DNA of 53,900 bases from Paulinella micropora (GCA_009731375.1 BJOX01000023.1:472942-526841); one strand, 5' to 3'. Positions 25,664 through 36,476 are shown, numbered from the stretch's first letter. The notes: generated from the letters alone by a model not told the origin. Numbers and translations: made by a program.

Positions 25664-26120
25664 CTGGAGACGGTCTCTGCCACTGGCAACTCAGCCTAGG
25701 GTTCAGATCTAACTATCTCCTACAATGACGATTTTGTGTCCGCCGTTAATCGCGCGCAGCGCAAGGGCTAAACAGGCAACCAACTCCTGACCATGGCTGA
25801 TGAAGTCCGGGCATGATGCAAAGGGTTGATGAAGTCGGGGTTGTAGAAGGTAACTCACAACGAGCGTGAACTCCTGAAACCTCGACTTGCGTATGGCATC
25901 ATCTCCTTAGGGCACACGCTCCTGGGGAGTGTTCTAGTGTTGTCCCGTATAGTTCAAAAGGGCTCGGCTACCTTTCGGCTTGAACTGGGCACAGACACCA
26001 ACCACAGCGAGACAGTGGTTGGTGTGCAGCTTGGCCGGTGCTGAAAGTTCTTGTCCGGGGGTAGTATAGGAGGCCATGGCTTTTCAAGCTAAGCCACGCC
26101 CATAGATTAAACATTAAACA

Positions 26121-26179
<59 letters not shown>

Positions 26180-26198
26180 ATACGTACCTTTCTGTCTG

Positions 26199-26255
<57 letters not shown>

Positions 26256-26303
26256 ATATCTATCTATCTACCTACCTATCTAACTATCTATTTATCTACC
26301 TAC

Positions 26304-26354
<51 letters not shown>

Positions 26355-26355
26355 A

Positions 26356-26402
<47 letters not shown>

Positions 26403-26443
26403 CCTATCTATCTACCTACCTACCTACCTATCTACCTACCTAC

Positions 26444-26507
<64 letters not shown>

Positions 26508-26635
26508 TGAGGCCATGTCGATCATGTTTGTGGTGGACAACCATGGTATACATATACATATACATATACACATATATATATATCTCACATGGGCAGCAAC
26601 GTACAGGTTGCGTGGTTTTTATAATTGCTAGTAGT

Positions 26636-26699
<64 letters not shown>

Positions 26700-26711
26700 C
26701 AGTAAGTTGTA

Positions 26712-26754
<43 letters not shown>

Positions 26755-26778
26755 CAGTAGTTGTAGTAGTAGTAGTAT

Positions 26779-26834
<56 letters not shown>

Positions 26835-26863
26835 GTAGTCGTAGTCGTAGTAGTAGAAGTAGC

Positions 26864-26952
<89 letters not shown>

Positions 26953-27095
26953 CAGTAGTAGTAGCAGTAGTAGTAGCAGTAGTAGTAGCAGTAGTAGTAG
27001 CAGTAGTAGTAGTAGTAGTAGTAGTAGGAGTAGTAGTAGTAGTAGTAGTAGTAGTACTATTAGTATTTATCCTTGCTATTTTTTGTCCATATCAG
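25038..27095. repeat. Intron 2 of the DUF393 gene, ~2.06 kb: (AGT)n, (TATC)n and a repeat segment
   Basis: Starts GTTATG and ends ATATCAG. Contains (AGT)n at 25,044-25,342 and 26,632-27,062 and (TATC)n at 25,415-25,662 and 26,120-26,505. Echoes of exon 2 lie at about 25,349-25,404 and 26,508-26,606. A ~430 bp unique segment (25,663-26,118) has no recognisable coding function and may be a retroelement remnant. Confidence 0.7.
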
Positions 27096-27199
27096 GCGCG
27101 TACGCGTTTGCTGCGCTGTGGCGCGCTCTCCCGGCCGGGCCCTGGACATGGCTATCGCGCGCAGTGACCGTTACACCCGGCCTGTTACCCTTAGCACAG
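27096..27199 (+). CDS. DUF393/DCC-family protein, third exon
   Basis: Follows CATATCAG and ends TTAGCACAG|GTTTTT. It begins in phase 1, exactly as required by exon 2, and ends in phase 0. It encodes GAYAFAALWRALPAGPW and VTPGLLPLAQ, the helical GADAF..LWR..P....L....G..PLA-type segment of DUF393 proteins. A diverged copy of its 3' end is at about 27,241-27,276. Confidence 0.85.
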
Positions 27200-27826
27200 G
27201 TTTTTTTTTTTTTTTTCTATTCTTTTTATGTGGTTCTATTCTCCGTTACACCTGCAATCTTGCCCTTAGCTCAGGTGATCTATTCTGTTTTGTTCTATTC
27301 CATTCTATTCTATTCCATTTTATTCAGTCTATTCTACTCTATTGTATTCTGTTTTGTTCCGTTCTGTTCTCCATTCTGTTCTGTTCTATTCTATTCTATT
27401 CTATTCTATCTTGTTCTATTCTATTCTTTTCAGTCTATTCTATTCTATTCTATTCTGTTCTATTCTGTTCTATTTTCTATTCTATTCTATTCTGTTCTAT
27501 CCTATTCTATTTTATTCAGTCTATTCTACTCTATTCTATTCTGTTCTATTCTGTTCTATTCTGTTCTATTTTCTTTTATTCTATTCTATTCTATTCTATT
27601 CAGTATTCTACTCTATTCTATTCTGTTCTATTTTCTTTTCTATTCTATTGCATTCTATTTTATTTTGTTCTATTCTATTCTATTCTATTCTATTCTGTTC
27701 TATTCTATGCTATTCTATTCTATTCTATCATATCCGTTATCAATTCTATCGATCTAGCCATTCTATCAATCTGATTCTTTTATCTATCTGTCCGTCTATC
27801 TGTCTGTCTTATTGATTGTGTTTTAG
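27200..27826. repeat. Intron 3 of the DUF393 gene: poly-T and (TTCTA)n
   Basis: Starts GTTTTT and ends GTTTTAG. Contains an echo of the third exon's end and ~450 bp of TTCTA/TTCTG pentanucleotide repeats. Confidence 0.75.
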
Positions 27827-27949
27827 ATTGTCTACTCTGTCTGGGCGAACAACCGTGGCAAGTTCACATGGCTATCCGGCAAAAAGACAAATCAAACAGC
27901 TAAGGCTGTGGGTATCGGGGCAAGTTGCCGACGACCTAACTCAAGTTAA
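27827..27949 (+). CDS. DUF393/DCC-family protein, terminal exon
   Basis: Follows GTTTTAG and starts in phase 0, as exon 3 requires. 41 codons including the stop TAA. It reads IVYSVWANNRGKFTWLSG and ends ASCRRPNSS. The Y..WA.NR motif is the usual C-terminal signature of the family. The four exons together give about 150 residues, close to the domain's normal size. A degenerate copy of most of this exon lies downstream at about 28,036-28,132. Confidence 0.85.
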   Translation: MVYSVWANNRGKFTWLSGKKTNQTAKAVGIGASCRRPNSS

Positions 27950-27976
27950 AGCGTTTTTCAACTTGTTGTTGTTAAT

Positions 27977-28027
<51 letters not shown>

Positions 28028-28140
28028 ATTTGTTGTTCACATGGGTATCCGGAACAGCGGCAAAGCCAACGGCTAAGCGTGTGGACATGGGGGCAAGTTG
28101 CCGAAGGGCCAACTCAAGTCAATGCGTTTTGAACTTCTTC

Positions 28141-28175
<35 letters not shown>

Positions 28176-28249
28176 ATTGTTGTTGTTGTTGTTGTTTTAC
28201 ACGTGCTTCTTCTTCTTCTTCTTCTTCTTCTTCTTCTTCTTCTTCTTTT

Positions 28250-28281
<32 letters not shown>

Positions 28282-28359
28282 TTCTTCTTCTTCTTCTTCA
28301 TCTTCTTTTGTTGTTTTTGTTGTTGTTGTTTTTGTTATTGTAACAATGTTGGCAGGTCG

Positions 28360-28402
<43 letters not shown>

Positions 28403-28430
28403 ATTATTGTTCTCAACGCCACTGGTTTGC
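27950..28430. repeat. (TTG)n and (TTC)n arrays with an echo of the terminal exon
   Basis: TTG repeats at 27,963-28,035, the exon echo at 28,036-28,132, then TTG, TTC and TTG again to about 28,400. Long frames here are repeat artefacts. Confidence 0.92.
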
Positions 28431-29558
28431 TCAACTGTTTGGGTCATCAGCTCACATTCTGCACGGCTTAGCATCCAGCATTTCCGAGTCACTTATGTTA
28501 ATTTATAGTTGACTTAGTTAATAATTGACTAGTAGTGTGACTTTTATCTCCTAATTCAGGTGACAGAAAGAGCTTTTATATTAACAAATCATTGTATTCA
28601 ATTGTATCAATTCACAAAGAATTATCATTAATATATGCCCAGTTGCTTTTTGCATAGATGATATGATTTTTTTTTTTTTTTAAATATATATATATATATT
28701 ATTGACGCAAACACTGTTTTATTAATAATAAAATACTTGCCACTTGTAGAGCCTGAGTGGTATTTTGCTTTATTTTATTTCAAGTGATTTATTTATTTAT
28801 TTATCATCTTATTTATTTATTTATTTATTTATTTAATTTATTTATTTATTTATTTACGCAAAAACTTTTGTTAATAACGAAAAATTACTTGCCACTAGTC
28901 ACCCCTGGAATAAGTGGGAAGCATAATCGTAGAGGAAATTTTGAACCGTGCCTGTGTCAGTGAGTTTGAATACAACTTTTCCTGAGGCGGTAACAGTGAG
29001 TTGACTGAGAACAACGAACTTGTAATAAAGTTCGGAAAACTATGGCTGGCCCGGCTGTGTAATGCCAGTGGCGGATGCTGCCTCTGTCCACTGATCGCAG
29101 CCGCTGAGGCACGGTGAGCACATGCAGCTACTATGATCTGTACTCTCCTCGCACCTACGGCCTACAAACCCGCAAACCAAAGCTGATGATCATCGGAGTC
29201 GGACGGAAGTGTTAATCATAAGTTAATGTAAACGATCTGAATGGCTCTAAGCCCGATGAACCCTCGTCACCTTCGCAAGCGGCGAGATGATGATAATACG
29301 CAACTTGAACGTGAACGATATTATTAATAATACTGCTCGCTTGCACGCGCTGCAAGTCAAGGTTTGAACTCCAGAAAGTTGACGGGCATTCCAATCCTTC
29401 AGTTGAAGCCTTGGCGCGGCCTACCGGCCCTTCAGTTGAATGAAGTTTTATTTAATCATACGGTAACAGTAAATGCTTATATCCGAAAACGTGAAAGATC
29501 AAAGGACAGTTCGTACGACCCTCGCTCCCTTTCTTGCTGAGAAAGACAATAGTATGTC
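28431..29558. other. Non-repetitive flank left of the Polinton
   Basis: Mixed AT-rich DNA with a (TTTA)n tract at 28,789-28,858. A duplicated ~45 bp segment occurs near 28,702 and 28,853 (both containing taa...aaa.TACTTGCCACT). The rest, including 28,960-29,558, has no open frame of note and no recognised RNA. Confidence 0.6.
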
Positions 29559-29564
29559 GTTAGT
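29559..29564. other. 6 bp target-site duplication, left (GTTAGT)
   Basis: GTTAGT lies directly outside the left terminal repeat and is repeated at 49,845-49,850 outside the right one. Six-base duplications are typical of Polinton integration. Confidence 0.85.
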
Positions 29565-29720
29565 AGTAGTATAGGGGGCCACTTCAGGAGAGATCTTCAT
29601 TGCAGTTTCTCTAGAGAAACCTCCCTAAGAGCAGTTATTTAGTTTTAAGACTACCTATTTACAACTAATACAGACAAACAAAAGAAAGAAAAACTGCGAT
29701 CTGTAAATAATTATTATTAA
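29565..29720 (+). repeat. Polinton left terminal inverted repeat
   Basis: Starts agtagtatagggggccactt. It matches the reverse complement of 49,689-49,844 with about five mismatches in the first 97 bp, then with more divergence and small indels. Confidence 0.93.
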
Positions 29721-29899
29721 ATTACCTTTTTGAAGTCTTCTCCAGTATTCTCAACCACCTACCACATAAAGAAGTATGGTAGATAAAATTTCGATGCAAG
29801 CAGGAGGGCTTTCGCCCAATTTTTTGGTTTTTAGATAAAATTAAATACACACTAGTTTATACTCCTATGTGCAAAAGGAGTTAGTGGTTATAACCACTT
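29721..29899. other. Subterminal non-coding region
   Basis: AT-rich DNA without an open frame. It contains a small palindrome (ggttataacc) shortly before the 3' end of the first gene. Confidence 0.5.
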
Positions 29900-30379
29900 T
29901 CATTCAATTCTACGTCTTTTATATTGTTCATGTAATTGAATTATTTCATAATGTGTTTTTCCATTCTTAATCATCTTACGTGCATTTATTTCATCAACTC
30001 CGATTGGTTGATTTTCAGCACTAAGCCACTGCTCAAATAACTTAAGTTGTCTCTTCCTTCTTTCTTCTTCTCTTTTCTCTTCTCTTTTCATTTGTTCAAT
30101 TTGTTCTTTTCTGTCTGTTTCTTCTTTTTTCTTATTCAGTAATTCCTCAATAGCAGAAAATTTATTTTGTTATGCTTTTTCTTGCTTCTCCAATTCCAAT
30201 AATTCTTGTTGTTTTTGCATCTTTCTACTCTGTATTATATCTATTTTGATTTCACTGCTTGCCTTTTGTCTCATTAGGTCTGTGTATGTTTTATCTCTTA
30301 ATTTCTCTAACCACTTATTGGTGGTTTCTCTTTCAAGATGCTCTCCATCACTCTCGCTTCTGCTGTCGTCATCACTCAT
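29900..30379 (-). pseudogene. Charged coiled-coil protein, one in-frame stop
   Basis: Starts MSDDDSRSES, with an alternative upstream ATG at 30,445. It runs ~160 codons with one internal TAA at 30,170-30,172 in the same frame. The N-terminal part is acidic. The rest is strongly charged and helical (KQQELLELEKQEK, then KREEKREEERRKRQ), with heptad-like leucines typical of a coiled coil. A conserved-looking ending (KMIKNGKTHYEIIQLHEQY) follows. It is the outermost left gene of the element. Its family is not recognised; a virion-internal or regulatory role would be a guess. Confidence 0.5.
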
Positions 30380-30662
30380 TGTTGTTCGCACTTGTCTGGT
30401 TAAGGCTACTCTGAAAAGTGAAAAGTTGTCCAAGTAAAAATTCAACTTGGTGGCTTTTTAGCGGCAACGCCTAGGTGAATGGTGTAAAAAAAATTTCGCT
30501 TTTCCTTTTTATCGGCATTTCAAATTGACAGCCGAAATCCAGAAATTCTTACAATTGAGCAAAAAGTTTTTCCTCGTGCTTTTTCATTTTTTGACTTTTT
30601 CAGAAAGCCAAAAGTCGCCGAGACAAGAAGACCAAAGCCTTGTTTTTGCTGTGTTGCAGGCA

Positions 30663-31000
30663 ATGAGCGGAAAAAATAAGAAGTCAAATGATGCTAAGGT
30701 AGCTTCTTCTATGCTTTTTCATTTCTATAAGAGTTTATGATTATGAGGATCCTGCTCCTGCTCCGACGGCTACCACTTCTGCTCCTGCTCCGACGACCAC
30801 CACTTCTGCTCCTGCTCCCACGGCTACCACTTCTGCTCCTGCTTCGACTGCTACCGAGCAAAGTAACTCTGTTGCGGTATTCATTTTACCAATTTTCTTT
30901 ATGTAATAGATTATTATTTTAGGAGGTGACCCAGCAGTTGAGTGAAACTAATGTGAGTGAAACTAAGACTACGAGAATGATGCATCAGAAAAAAAAATAG
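30663..31000 (+). CDS. Small Ala/Pro/Thr-rich protein, predicted two-intron gene
   Basis: Unspliced, the frame closes soon after the ATG. Two short GT-AG introns, 30,699-30,747 (49 nt) and 30,877-30,922 (46 nt, ending TTATTTTAG), join three exons of 12, 43 and 26 codons (the last including the stop) without a phase change. The middle exon is a repeat of SAPAPTATT-type units, and the tail is hydrophilic (VTQQLSETNVSETK). The start may lie further upstream, because the frame is open from 30,525. Its end overlaps the integrase 3' end on the other strand by about 30 bp. Splicing is inferred from sequence alone. No homologue recognised. Confidence 0.45.
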
Positions 31001-31696
31001 TTCTTTCTAATTCCTTTCTCACTCTTGTTCCCTTAGGGAATTCATTAATTAAAGGATTTCTGTATATTTCCTGGGTGTTTTTTTCAGTCCCTTCATAAAC
31101 ATTAATAGGAACTACTTGTATTGTTGTATGATATGTTTTATTATAAGCATCAACAACCTCATGAATAATAGGCACCCATTGAAAATTTTCATTAAATTCC
31201 CATATTAAATTGAATTCATTCCGTATTGTTATAATAAATCTATCTATTGTTCCCATTGTTCTGTGGTCTCCTACTTGAACCGGTCTGTGCTCAATATTGT
31301 TTTGTCTAAAATATTCAGCCACTTGCCCCTTAAACTCACCGCCATTATCTGAAGTAATACTTTTAGGGACTTCTTTCGTAAATATTTTTTTTAATCCTTC
31401 CAAAACATAACCTGTAGTTTTATTTTTAATTGGTTCAATCCACCCACGACGGCTATATACATCAATGGCTACTAGTCCAAAATTATAGCATTACCTTTCT
31501 TTGTTGCAACCTTTGACATATCCATTAGGTCAACAAATACTTGGCTTAGTGGTTTAGCCTCTGGGGCTGTTATTGTGTTCCATATCCTAGCGGGCTGTGA
31601 TTGCTTGTGTATTTCAATTGCTTCTTCGAGTTTTTCTTTCCGCTCTGTCTGCTCAGGAGTTTCTTGTTGTTGTTGCTGACTATGTTTGTAGTCCAT
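30969..31696 (-). pseudogene. INT: Polinton integrase (retroviral-type, rve), frameshifted
   Basis: Would insert the element into the host genome by DDE chemistry. The first catalytic Asp lies in VFVDLMDMSK. The second is in SITSDNGGEFKG, a textbook integrase motif. The third position, normally Glu in a G..ER-type motif, reads GTIDRF, so Glu appears replaced by Asp. The frame breaks between codons at about 31,465-31,475, just after the first catalytic segment. No N-terminal HHCC zinc finger is visible (the start is a Gln-rich MDYKHSQQQQQ). The C-terminal part is short after KGTRVRKEL, without a recognisable chromodomain. It is almost certainly inactive. Confidence 0.88.
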
Positions 31697-31705
31697 GATA
31701 TATTA

Positions 31706-32227
31706 TCAAAATTTTAAAAACATCTTTGAGACATCATCATTATTTTTTTCTTTCTTGCTTGGCTTCTCTGTTTGATTATAAACATTAACAGATATGTTCG
31801 ACTTCTTACCATTTCCTTTCTTAGATTTAGGCTTCGGCTCTTCTTCACTTTCTTCACTTTCGCTTTCGCTCTCATCAGGTTCAGGCTCCAGGCTTTTTAC
31901 TTACTTTCTTCTTTGCTTCCGCTTTCTTTCTTCTTAATTTCATCTTAGCCATCTTTTCTGTGATAATGTCTGTAAAATCACATTCTCATCGCTCTCACTG
32001 CTTTCTTCAGGTGTATCATCTTGGTCTTTTCCATTAATAATATCATTAGCAGCACCCATTTCGGCCATGCGGTTTATCTTTTCCTCCATCTCTTCATCAT
32101 CGCCTACATAAGCCTTTCTACACTTTGCTAATTTCTCTTTTGCTATTTCAATCTTTTGTTGCTTTTTGCTCTTAATACTTTCCACAGCCTTACCCCAGTT
32201 CTTACGACTTGCTTCGGGAGACGGCAT
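31706..32227 (-). pseudogene. Acidic/basic low-complexity protein, two frameshifts
   Basis: Starts MPSPEASRKNWGKAVESIK, has Lys-rich and then acidic segments (DDTPEESSESDEN), a Lys-rich stretch, a Glu/Ser stretch and a hydrophilic tail ending ten bases before the integrase start. Two frame changes, near 31,985 and 31,885, are needed to keep the frame open. The mixed-charge composition suggests a DNA- or protein-binding virion or early protein, but no family is recognised. It lies head-to-head with the fibre gene, with a 64 bp AT-rich spacer containing TATTATATTTTAG that may serve both promoters. Confidence 0.5.
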
Positions 32228-32291
32228 TTATACTAAGATTATTATATTTTAGTATTTCTTAAATAAATAAATAATTAATTAATATACGAAT

Positions 32292-35200
32292 ATGTCAGGT
32301 TCCTCCTTTAAGTCGCTATTAGGCTTGTCAGAAATCGCGACAGATAGCCTTTCAATCGCCAACCTTGACCTAACCAATACCAACATAGTCGGTCTGAATA
32401 CAGACAGAGTGCCAGAAGATTCCGACCCAATAAATCTTTATTATACTGATGCGCGATTTGACACACGTCTCGCTTTAAAATCAACAACTGACCTAAAAGA
32501 AGGACTTAATTATTATTGGACTGATAACCGCTTTGACACACGTCTCGCTTTAAAATCAACATCAGACATCAAAGAAGGAAAAAATTTATACTATACACAG
32601 CAACGAGTGAGGGACAACGACGAAGTCAAAGCCTCAACTCAACACAGAAGCAATACTTCCAATCCGCACCAAACCAGCCTTTATAATTTGATAGACACAA
32701 ACATATCTGCACCATTGGTCGGTTAAAACTTAACATATAATGATGTAGATGGTAAATGGAAGAATACCACCCTCGGTTCAATTGATACACTTTCTGATGT
32801 AGTCATAACCGCACCAATAGCCACTAATAGTTATCTAACATATAATTCAATAAACTGGGTAAATAAAACATTTCCGATAAATGTTGATGAATTCGGCAAT
32901 ATTAATATGGGAGGGTATTTGAATATAACAGGAGTTAATTTGCTAAATACCAAAGATGTTGATGAATGGATATTTGAGCATAATGATAATAATGATAAAG
33001 TGTCAGCAGGTGGAAGTATAGATAGCCACAGCGATCATAACAGGCTTCCCAGCAGATAACCAACTGCTTATTTATAGCACAGGACAATGGAGAAATACGA
33101 CTTCACCCTTTCTTAGATTAGACGGCACAGCCAGTATGACGGGAGGAATAAATATGAACAACCAAAACATTACAAATGTAAATCAACTAAATGGTAGGGC
33201 TATCGCAACTTGGTTATCTGAGCACGACTCCAACAACGCGAAAGTGTCGGCAAGTGGAAGTATTGATACACATAGTGATGTGATTATAACAACAGTAACA
33301 GATAATCAACTGCTTATTTATAGCACAGGACAATGGCGAAATGTGGCATCGCCCTTTCTTAGATTAGACGGCACCGCCAGTATGACAGGAGCATCAAATA
33401 TGGGGGGTTATGCTATTTCAGGGGCTTCTACATATAATGGAATTAATCCCACCACTCTTGCAGTTGATACTTCTGTGGTTAAATCAACAGGAGACCAAAC
33501 TATAGCAGGAAATAAAAAATTTACATCAGCTTTAGAAGTAAGTGGTTCATCAAATCCTGCTTCTTTTGATGGCATCGGCATCGCCTTTGATACAAAAATA
33601 GGAATGATTGCAGCACAGAAAATAGCAACAGCGACATTTTATCCGATACAAATAACTGGTTCGTATGTAGAGTTATATTCAAGTAATACTTTAATTATAA
33701 CCGCAACTGGAACAACATTAAGTTTGAACAACAACAGAATAACAAACTTAGCCACACCATCAGCAACAACGGACGGAGCAAACAAAAGTTATGTGGATAC
33801 ATTAGATGTACAAAATGTGAAACTAACAGGAGACCAAACAATAACAGGAATTAAAACATTCAACGGGGCGAGCACTGTGATAAAATATCTAACTTTAACA
33901 CAAACGGCTGATTTTAATAATCAAGAAATCATTAATGGTGAAATATAACATATAATGGGGCGAGGATATTAAACCAAAATGGAGGAGATATATTCTTTTC
34001 ACAGGCATCAGGTGATTATCAATATTTCTTATTTACTCTAAATACTGCTACAAGTGGAACCGCGAACCAAAGGGGTTATGTATTTACGAATGTAGCATTT
34101 GATGTAAAAGGAGCAGGTCTTTATATTTCAAAACTTTTGGATAATAAAAGTGCTTCATCTGACATTGTCCGTTTTAATAATGCTGGCGGTATACGGTTTT
34201 ATGGTGCTTTGGATATGAACTCAAACAACATAACAAGTGCTGGAACAATAACAGGAACAACAATAACAGGAACAACATTAACAACGAGCGATAAAATAAC
34301 AACAGCACTAGGCAAACCGATAATCATAGGCAATACAACAAAAGGAATAGGAATAACAGGAGGCTTAGAATTGTATGGGACATTTAATAACAATACAACT
34401 GGAGCACACATACAAGCGATTACAACAGAAGATATATATCTTACATTTGGACTATTTAATTTAGGACATAATAGCATAAATATGGGTTTTGATGCTTATT
34501 TAGATGGCGCGGGATGGAAATCAAGTTATGCGAGTTCAAACTTTTTACTTAATAAATTTTCCAACAAACTTAGATTTTTGTATGATAGTGGGAAAAGTGT
34601 TGGGACTGCTGTTCCTTGGTCTGTGGCTCTTGAACTTGATACAGCAGGCTTATTAACAACAAAGGCAATAACGGCGAGTGGATTAATAACGGCGAATGCG
34701 GGAATTACATATTCTGGGTTGCTAACGACCACAACTAATAATGGAGCGAAAATAGGAATTCAAGGACAAACAGACGGGACGAATGCGAGAGGAATATTTG
34801 TATGGGATACTGCTGATTCAGCATGGGGGATTTATATGTCTCAGTCTGGAGCAAATAAAGCATTAAATGGAGGAACAGCACCAGCAGGAGGAGTAGGCGG
34901 AGGATTAACTTCTTATGCTTTTAGATTTAGAGTGAATAATTCTTCAACGAGTGGGTTCATATGGGAGAATAGTTCAAACACTGCTTTAATATCTTTGAAA
35001 GCAAGCGATGGACAATTATGGGTATTGTCTAATCCAATTCAATATTCAAACAGGAGAAAAAAAGAAAATATAAAGGAATGCTTAGGCTTAGATTTTATTA
35101 ATAAGTTAAATCCAGTCTGCTATCGTATGATTGATGATAAAAAAAATGTAGGACTGGCTTAATAGCACAAAAATTAGAGGATATACTAACAGAAATGAAT

Positions 35201-35500
35201 ATGCTAGATTTTGGTGGTTTTATAAAAGAAACAATTATGGTTCCGTGTCCAAAGCAAAGAAAAGAATGCGAATTGAAAGGTGTGAGTGTTAATCCAGAAG
35301 ATGTTAAATGTGTTGATAGTGGTGATGTCGGTTATGGCATAGGTTATTCCGAGTTTATCCCCCCGTTAATTAAGGCCACACAGGAGTTATCAGAAAAGGT
35401 AGTTGATTTAGGAAAACAAAATAATAATCTCGTGCTTATTATAGAAGATCTATCTAAGCAACTTTCTGAAATACGAGCAGTCGTTTTCCCTAATGTCTAA
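32292..35500 (+). pseudogene. Phage-like tail-fibre protein with C-terminal S74 intramolecular chaperone
   Basis: About 1,070 codons. The N-terminus has two near-identical ~60 bp repeats reading RFDTRLALKST, preceded by YYTDA / YYWTDN, as in phage and giant-virus fibres. The shaft is built of repeated Thr/Asn-rich beta segments (SMTGG.N, TITGTTLTTS), including a duplicated module at about 33,010-33,170 and 33,241-33,410. The C-terminus has the peptidase S74 signature (YSNRRKKENIK; the Ser is the expected self-cleavage residue) and ends YSEFIPPLIKATQELSEKV, the trimeric coiled-coil tail. One in-frame TAA (32,724) and three frame changes (about 33,030, 33,945 and 35,160) break it. Its role would be a trimeric receptor-binding spike. 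Confidence 0.85.
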
Positions 35501-35845
35501 TAAAACAACTAGACTTCACAGACCTCCACCTATTATGGATATGGATGTTGAACTAACTCCCAAATTAAGTCTCGTGTTCTTGAAGTAGAACTAAAGACTG
35601 AGGAAAAAAAAGTAGAGCACGAATTGGAAGATAACTGGAATTGTTGTTGTATAAAAAACAGACCGACCGACAGCCGACTTATTAAATACTTATTTCAAAT
35701 GGGTATCATTATTGCCATTATAACCCTTTGTATCGTGAGGCTGTCTGAAAAGAAATTACCTTGTGAGGTTGCTAATACTTATGTCGGAATTTTGACTTTA
35801 CTCATAGGAATTTGCCTTCCATCGCCTTCTAGTTCAAATAAATGA
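35493..35845 (+). pseudogene. Small two-helix membrane protein, one frameshift
   Basis: The start ATG overlaps the fibre stop codon, and a second in-frame Met follows 14 codons later. A one-base loss near 35,565-35,570 shifts the frame. After an acidic linker come NWNCCCIKN and then two hydrophobic segments (MGIIIAIITLCIV and YVGILTLLIGICL). Translational coupling to the fibre suggests a virion-surface or entry/exit role. The family is not recognised. The 3' end overlaps the converging gene by 12 bp. Confidence 0.55.
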
Positions 35846-36082
35846 ACATTCATATGCTTGAGTTTTATACCACATAGCATCATTTGAGCAAATTAAAGGA
35901 ATTGCTTCATCAAAACTAACACACCAATCACTCATAGGCTTATACACACATTTAAATTTAGTTTCTATTCCTTGCTTTATACAATAAGCACAACTCTCAT
36001 TCTTTTTTTCGCTTACCCGCGAGTAAAAGTCGCAGGCCGTCCGACCTAACACAGACCACATAAACAAGAATATTAAAATCAT
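35834..36082 (-). CDS. Small secreted cysteine-rich protein
   Basis: From the Met at 36,082 the product has a classic signal peptide (MILIFLFMWSVLGRTA). About 65 residues follow with eight cysteines (CDFYSRV, SCAYCIKQG, FKCVY, WCVSF, LICSND, YECSF), which suggests disulfides outside the cytosol. An upstream Met at 36,130 is possible but would place charged residues before the signal. It is intact, unlike most genes in the element, and is the only minus-strand gene in the central block. No family recognised. It could act on the host surface or at virion exit. Confidence 0.6.
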   Translation of the reverse strand: MILIFLFMWSVLGRTACDFYSRVSEKKNESCAYCIKQGIETKFKCVYKPMSDWCVSFDEAIPLICSNDAMWYKTQAYECSFI

Positions 36083-36189
36083 TTTTTTATATATTATACA
36101 AAATATATGATGACGGAGCACAAATACCAAAGATTATTTTTCTGAGCAATAATTTTGTTGGAAGCAAAACATTTAATAAAAATATTCAA

Positions 36190-36468
36190 ATGTCATTCAC
36201 ACCAACCAAAATGAATGTTAAGTTCATTCATTATACGAACGACCAGACGGAAACCAAAATCAGAATTCTTTATATGGACAGAATTGGAATTATTGGCACA
36301 TTCGCTGATAGTAATATAGCAAACATTTCAAACCTTAGTTATAATCTAGGTGTCTTTGGATTGACGGACGGACAATATACATTTAAAGTAGTAAAAAGCG
36401 ATGCGGGTGAATTAGATACTGATAATTTAGCGGGAAGAATTGTTGTATGCCTAGAATTTCTCGCTTAG
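36190..36468 (+). CDS. Small beta-rich protein of unknown function
   Basis: 92 codons, intact, starting MSFTPTKMNVKFIHYTND. Alternating hydrophobic residues and a C-terminal GRIVVCLEFLA suggest a small beta-sandwich. It precedes the packaging ATPase with 8 bp between its stop and the chosen ATPase ATG, in the capsid block. It could be a minor virion protein. No homologue recognised. Confidence 0.6.
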   Translation: MSFTPTKMNVKFIHYTNDQTETKIRILYMDRIGIIGTFADSNIANISNLSYNLGVFGLTDGQYTFKVVKSDAGELDTDNLAGRIVVCLEFLA

Positions 36469-36476
36469 AATATAGG

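Noticed and set aside
25044-27062. Poly-Ser / poly-Val proteins
   Set aside because: Produced by (AGT)n inside intron 2 of the DUF393 gene. The flanking coding exons splice across it in phase.
28205-28430. Poly-Glu / poly-Phe / poly-Gln frames
   Set aside because: Translations of (TTC)n and (TTG)n tracts on either strand, without unique coding sequence.
34199-34732. Minus-strand hydrophobic proteins opposite the fibre gene
   Set aside because: Antisense frames created by Thr/Asn-rich repeats (ACA/AAC) of the fibre shaft.
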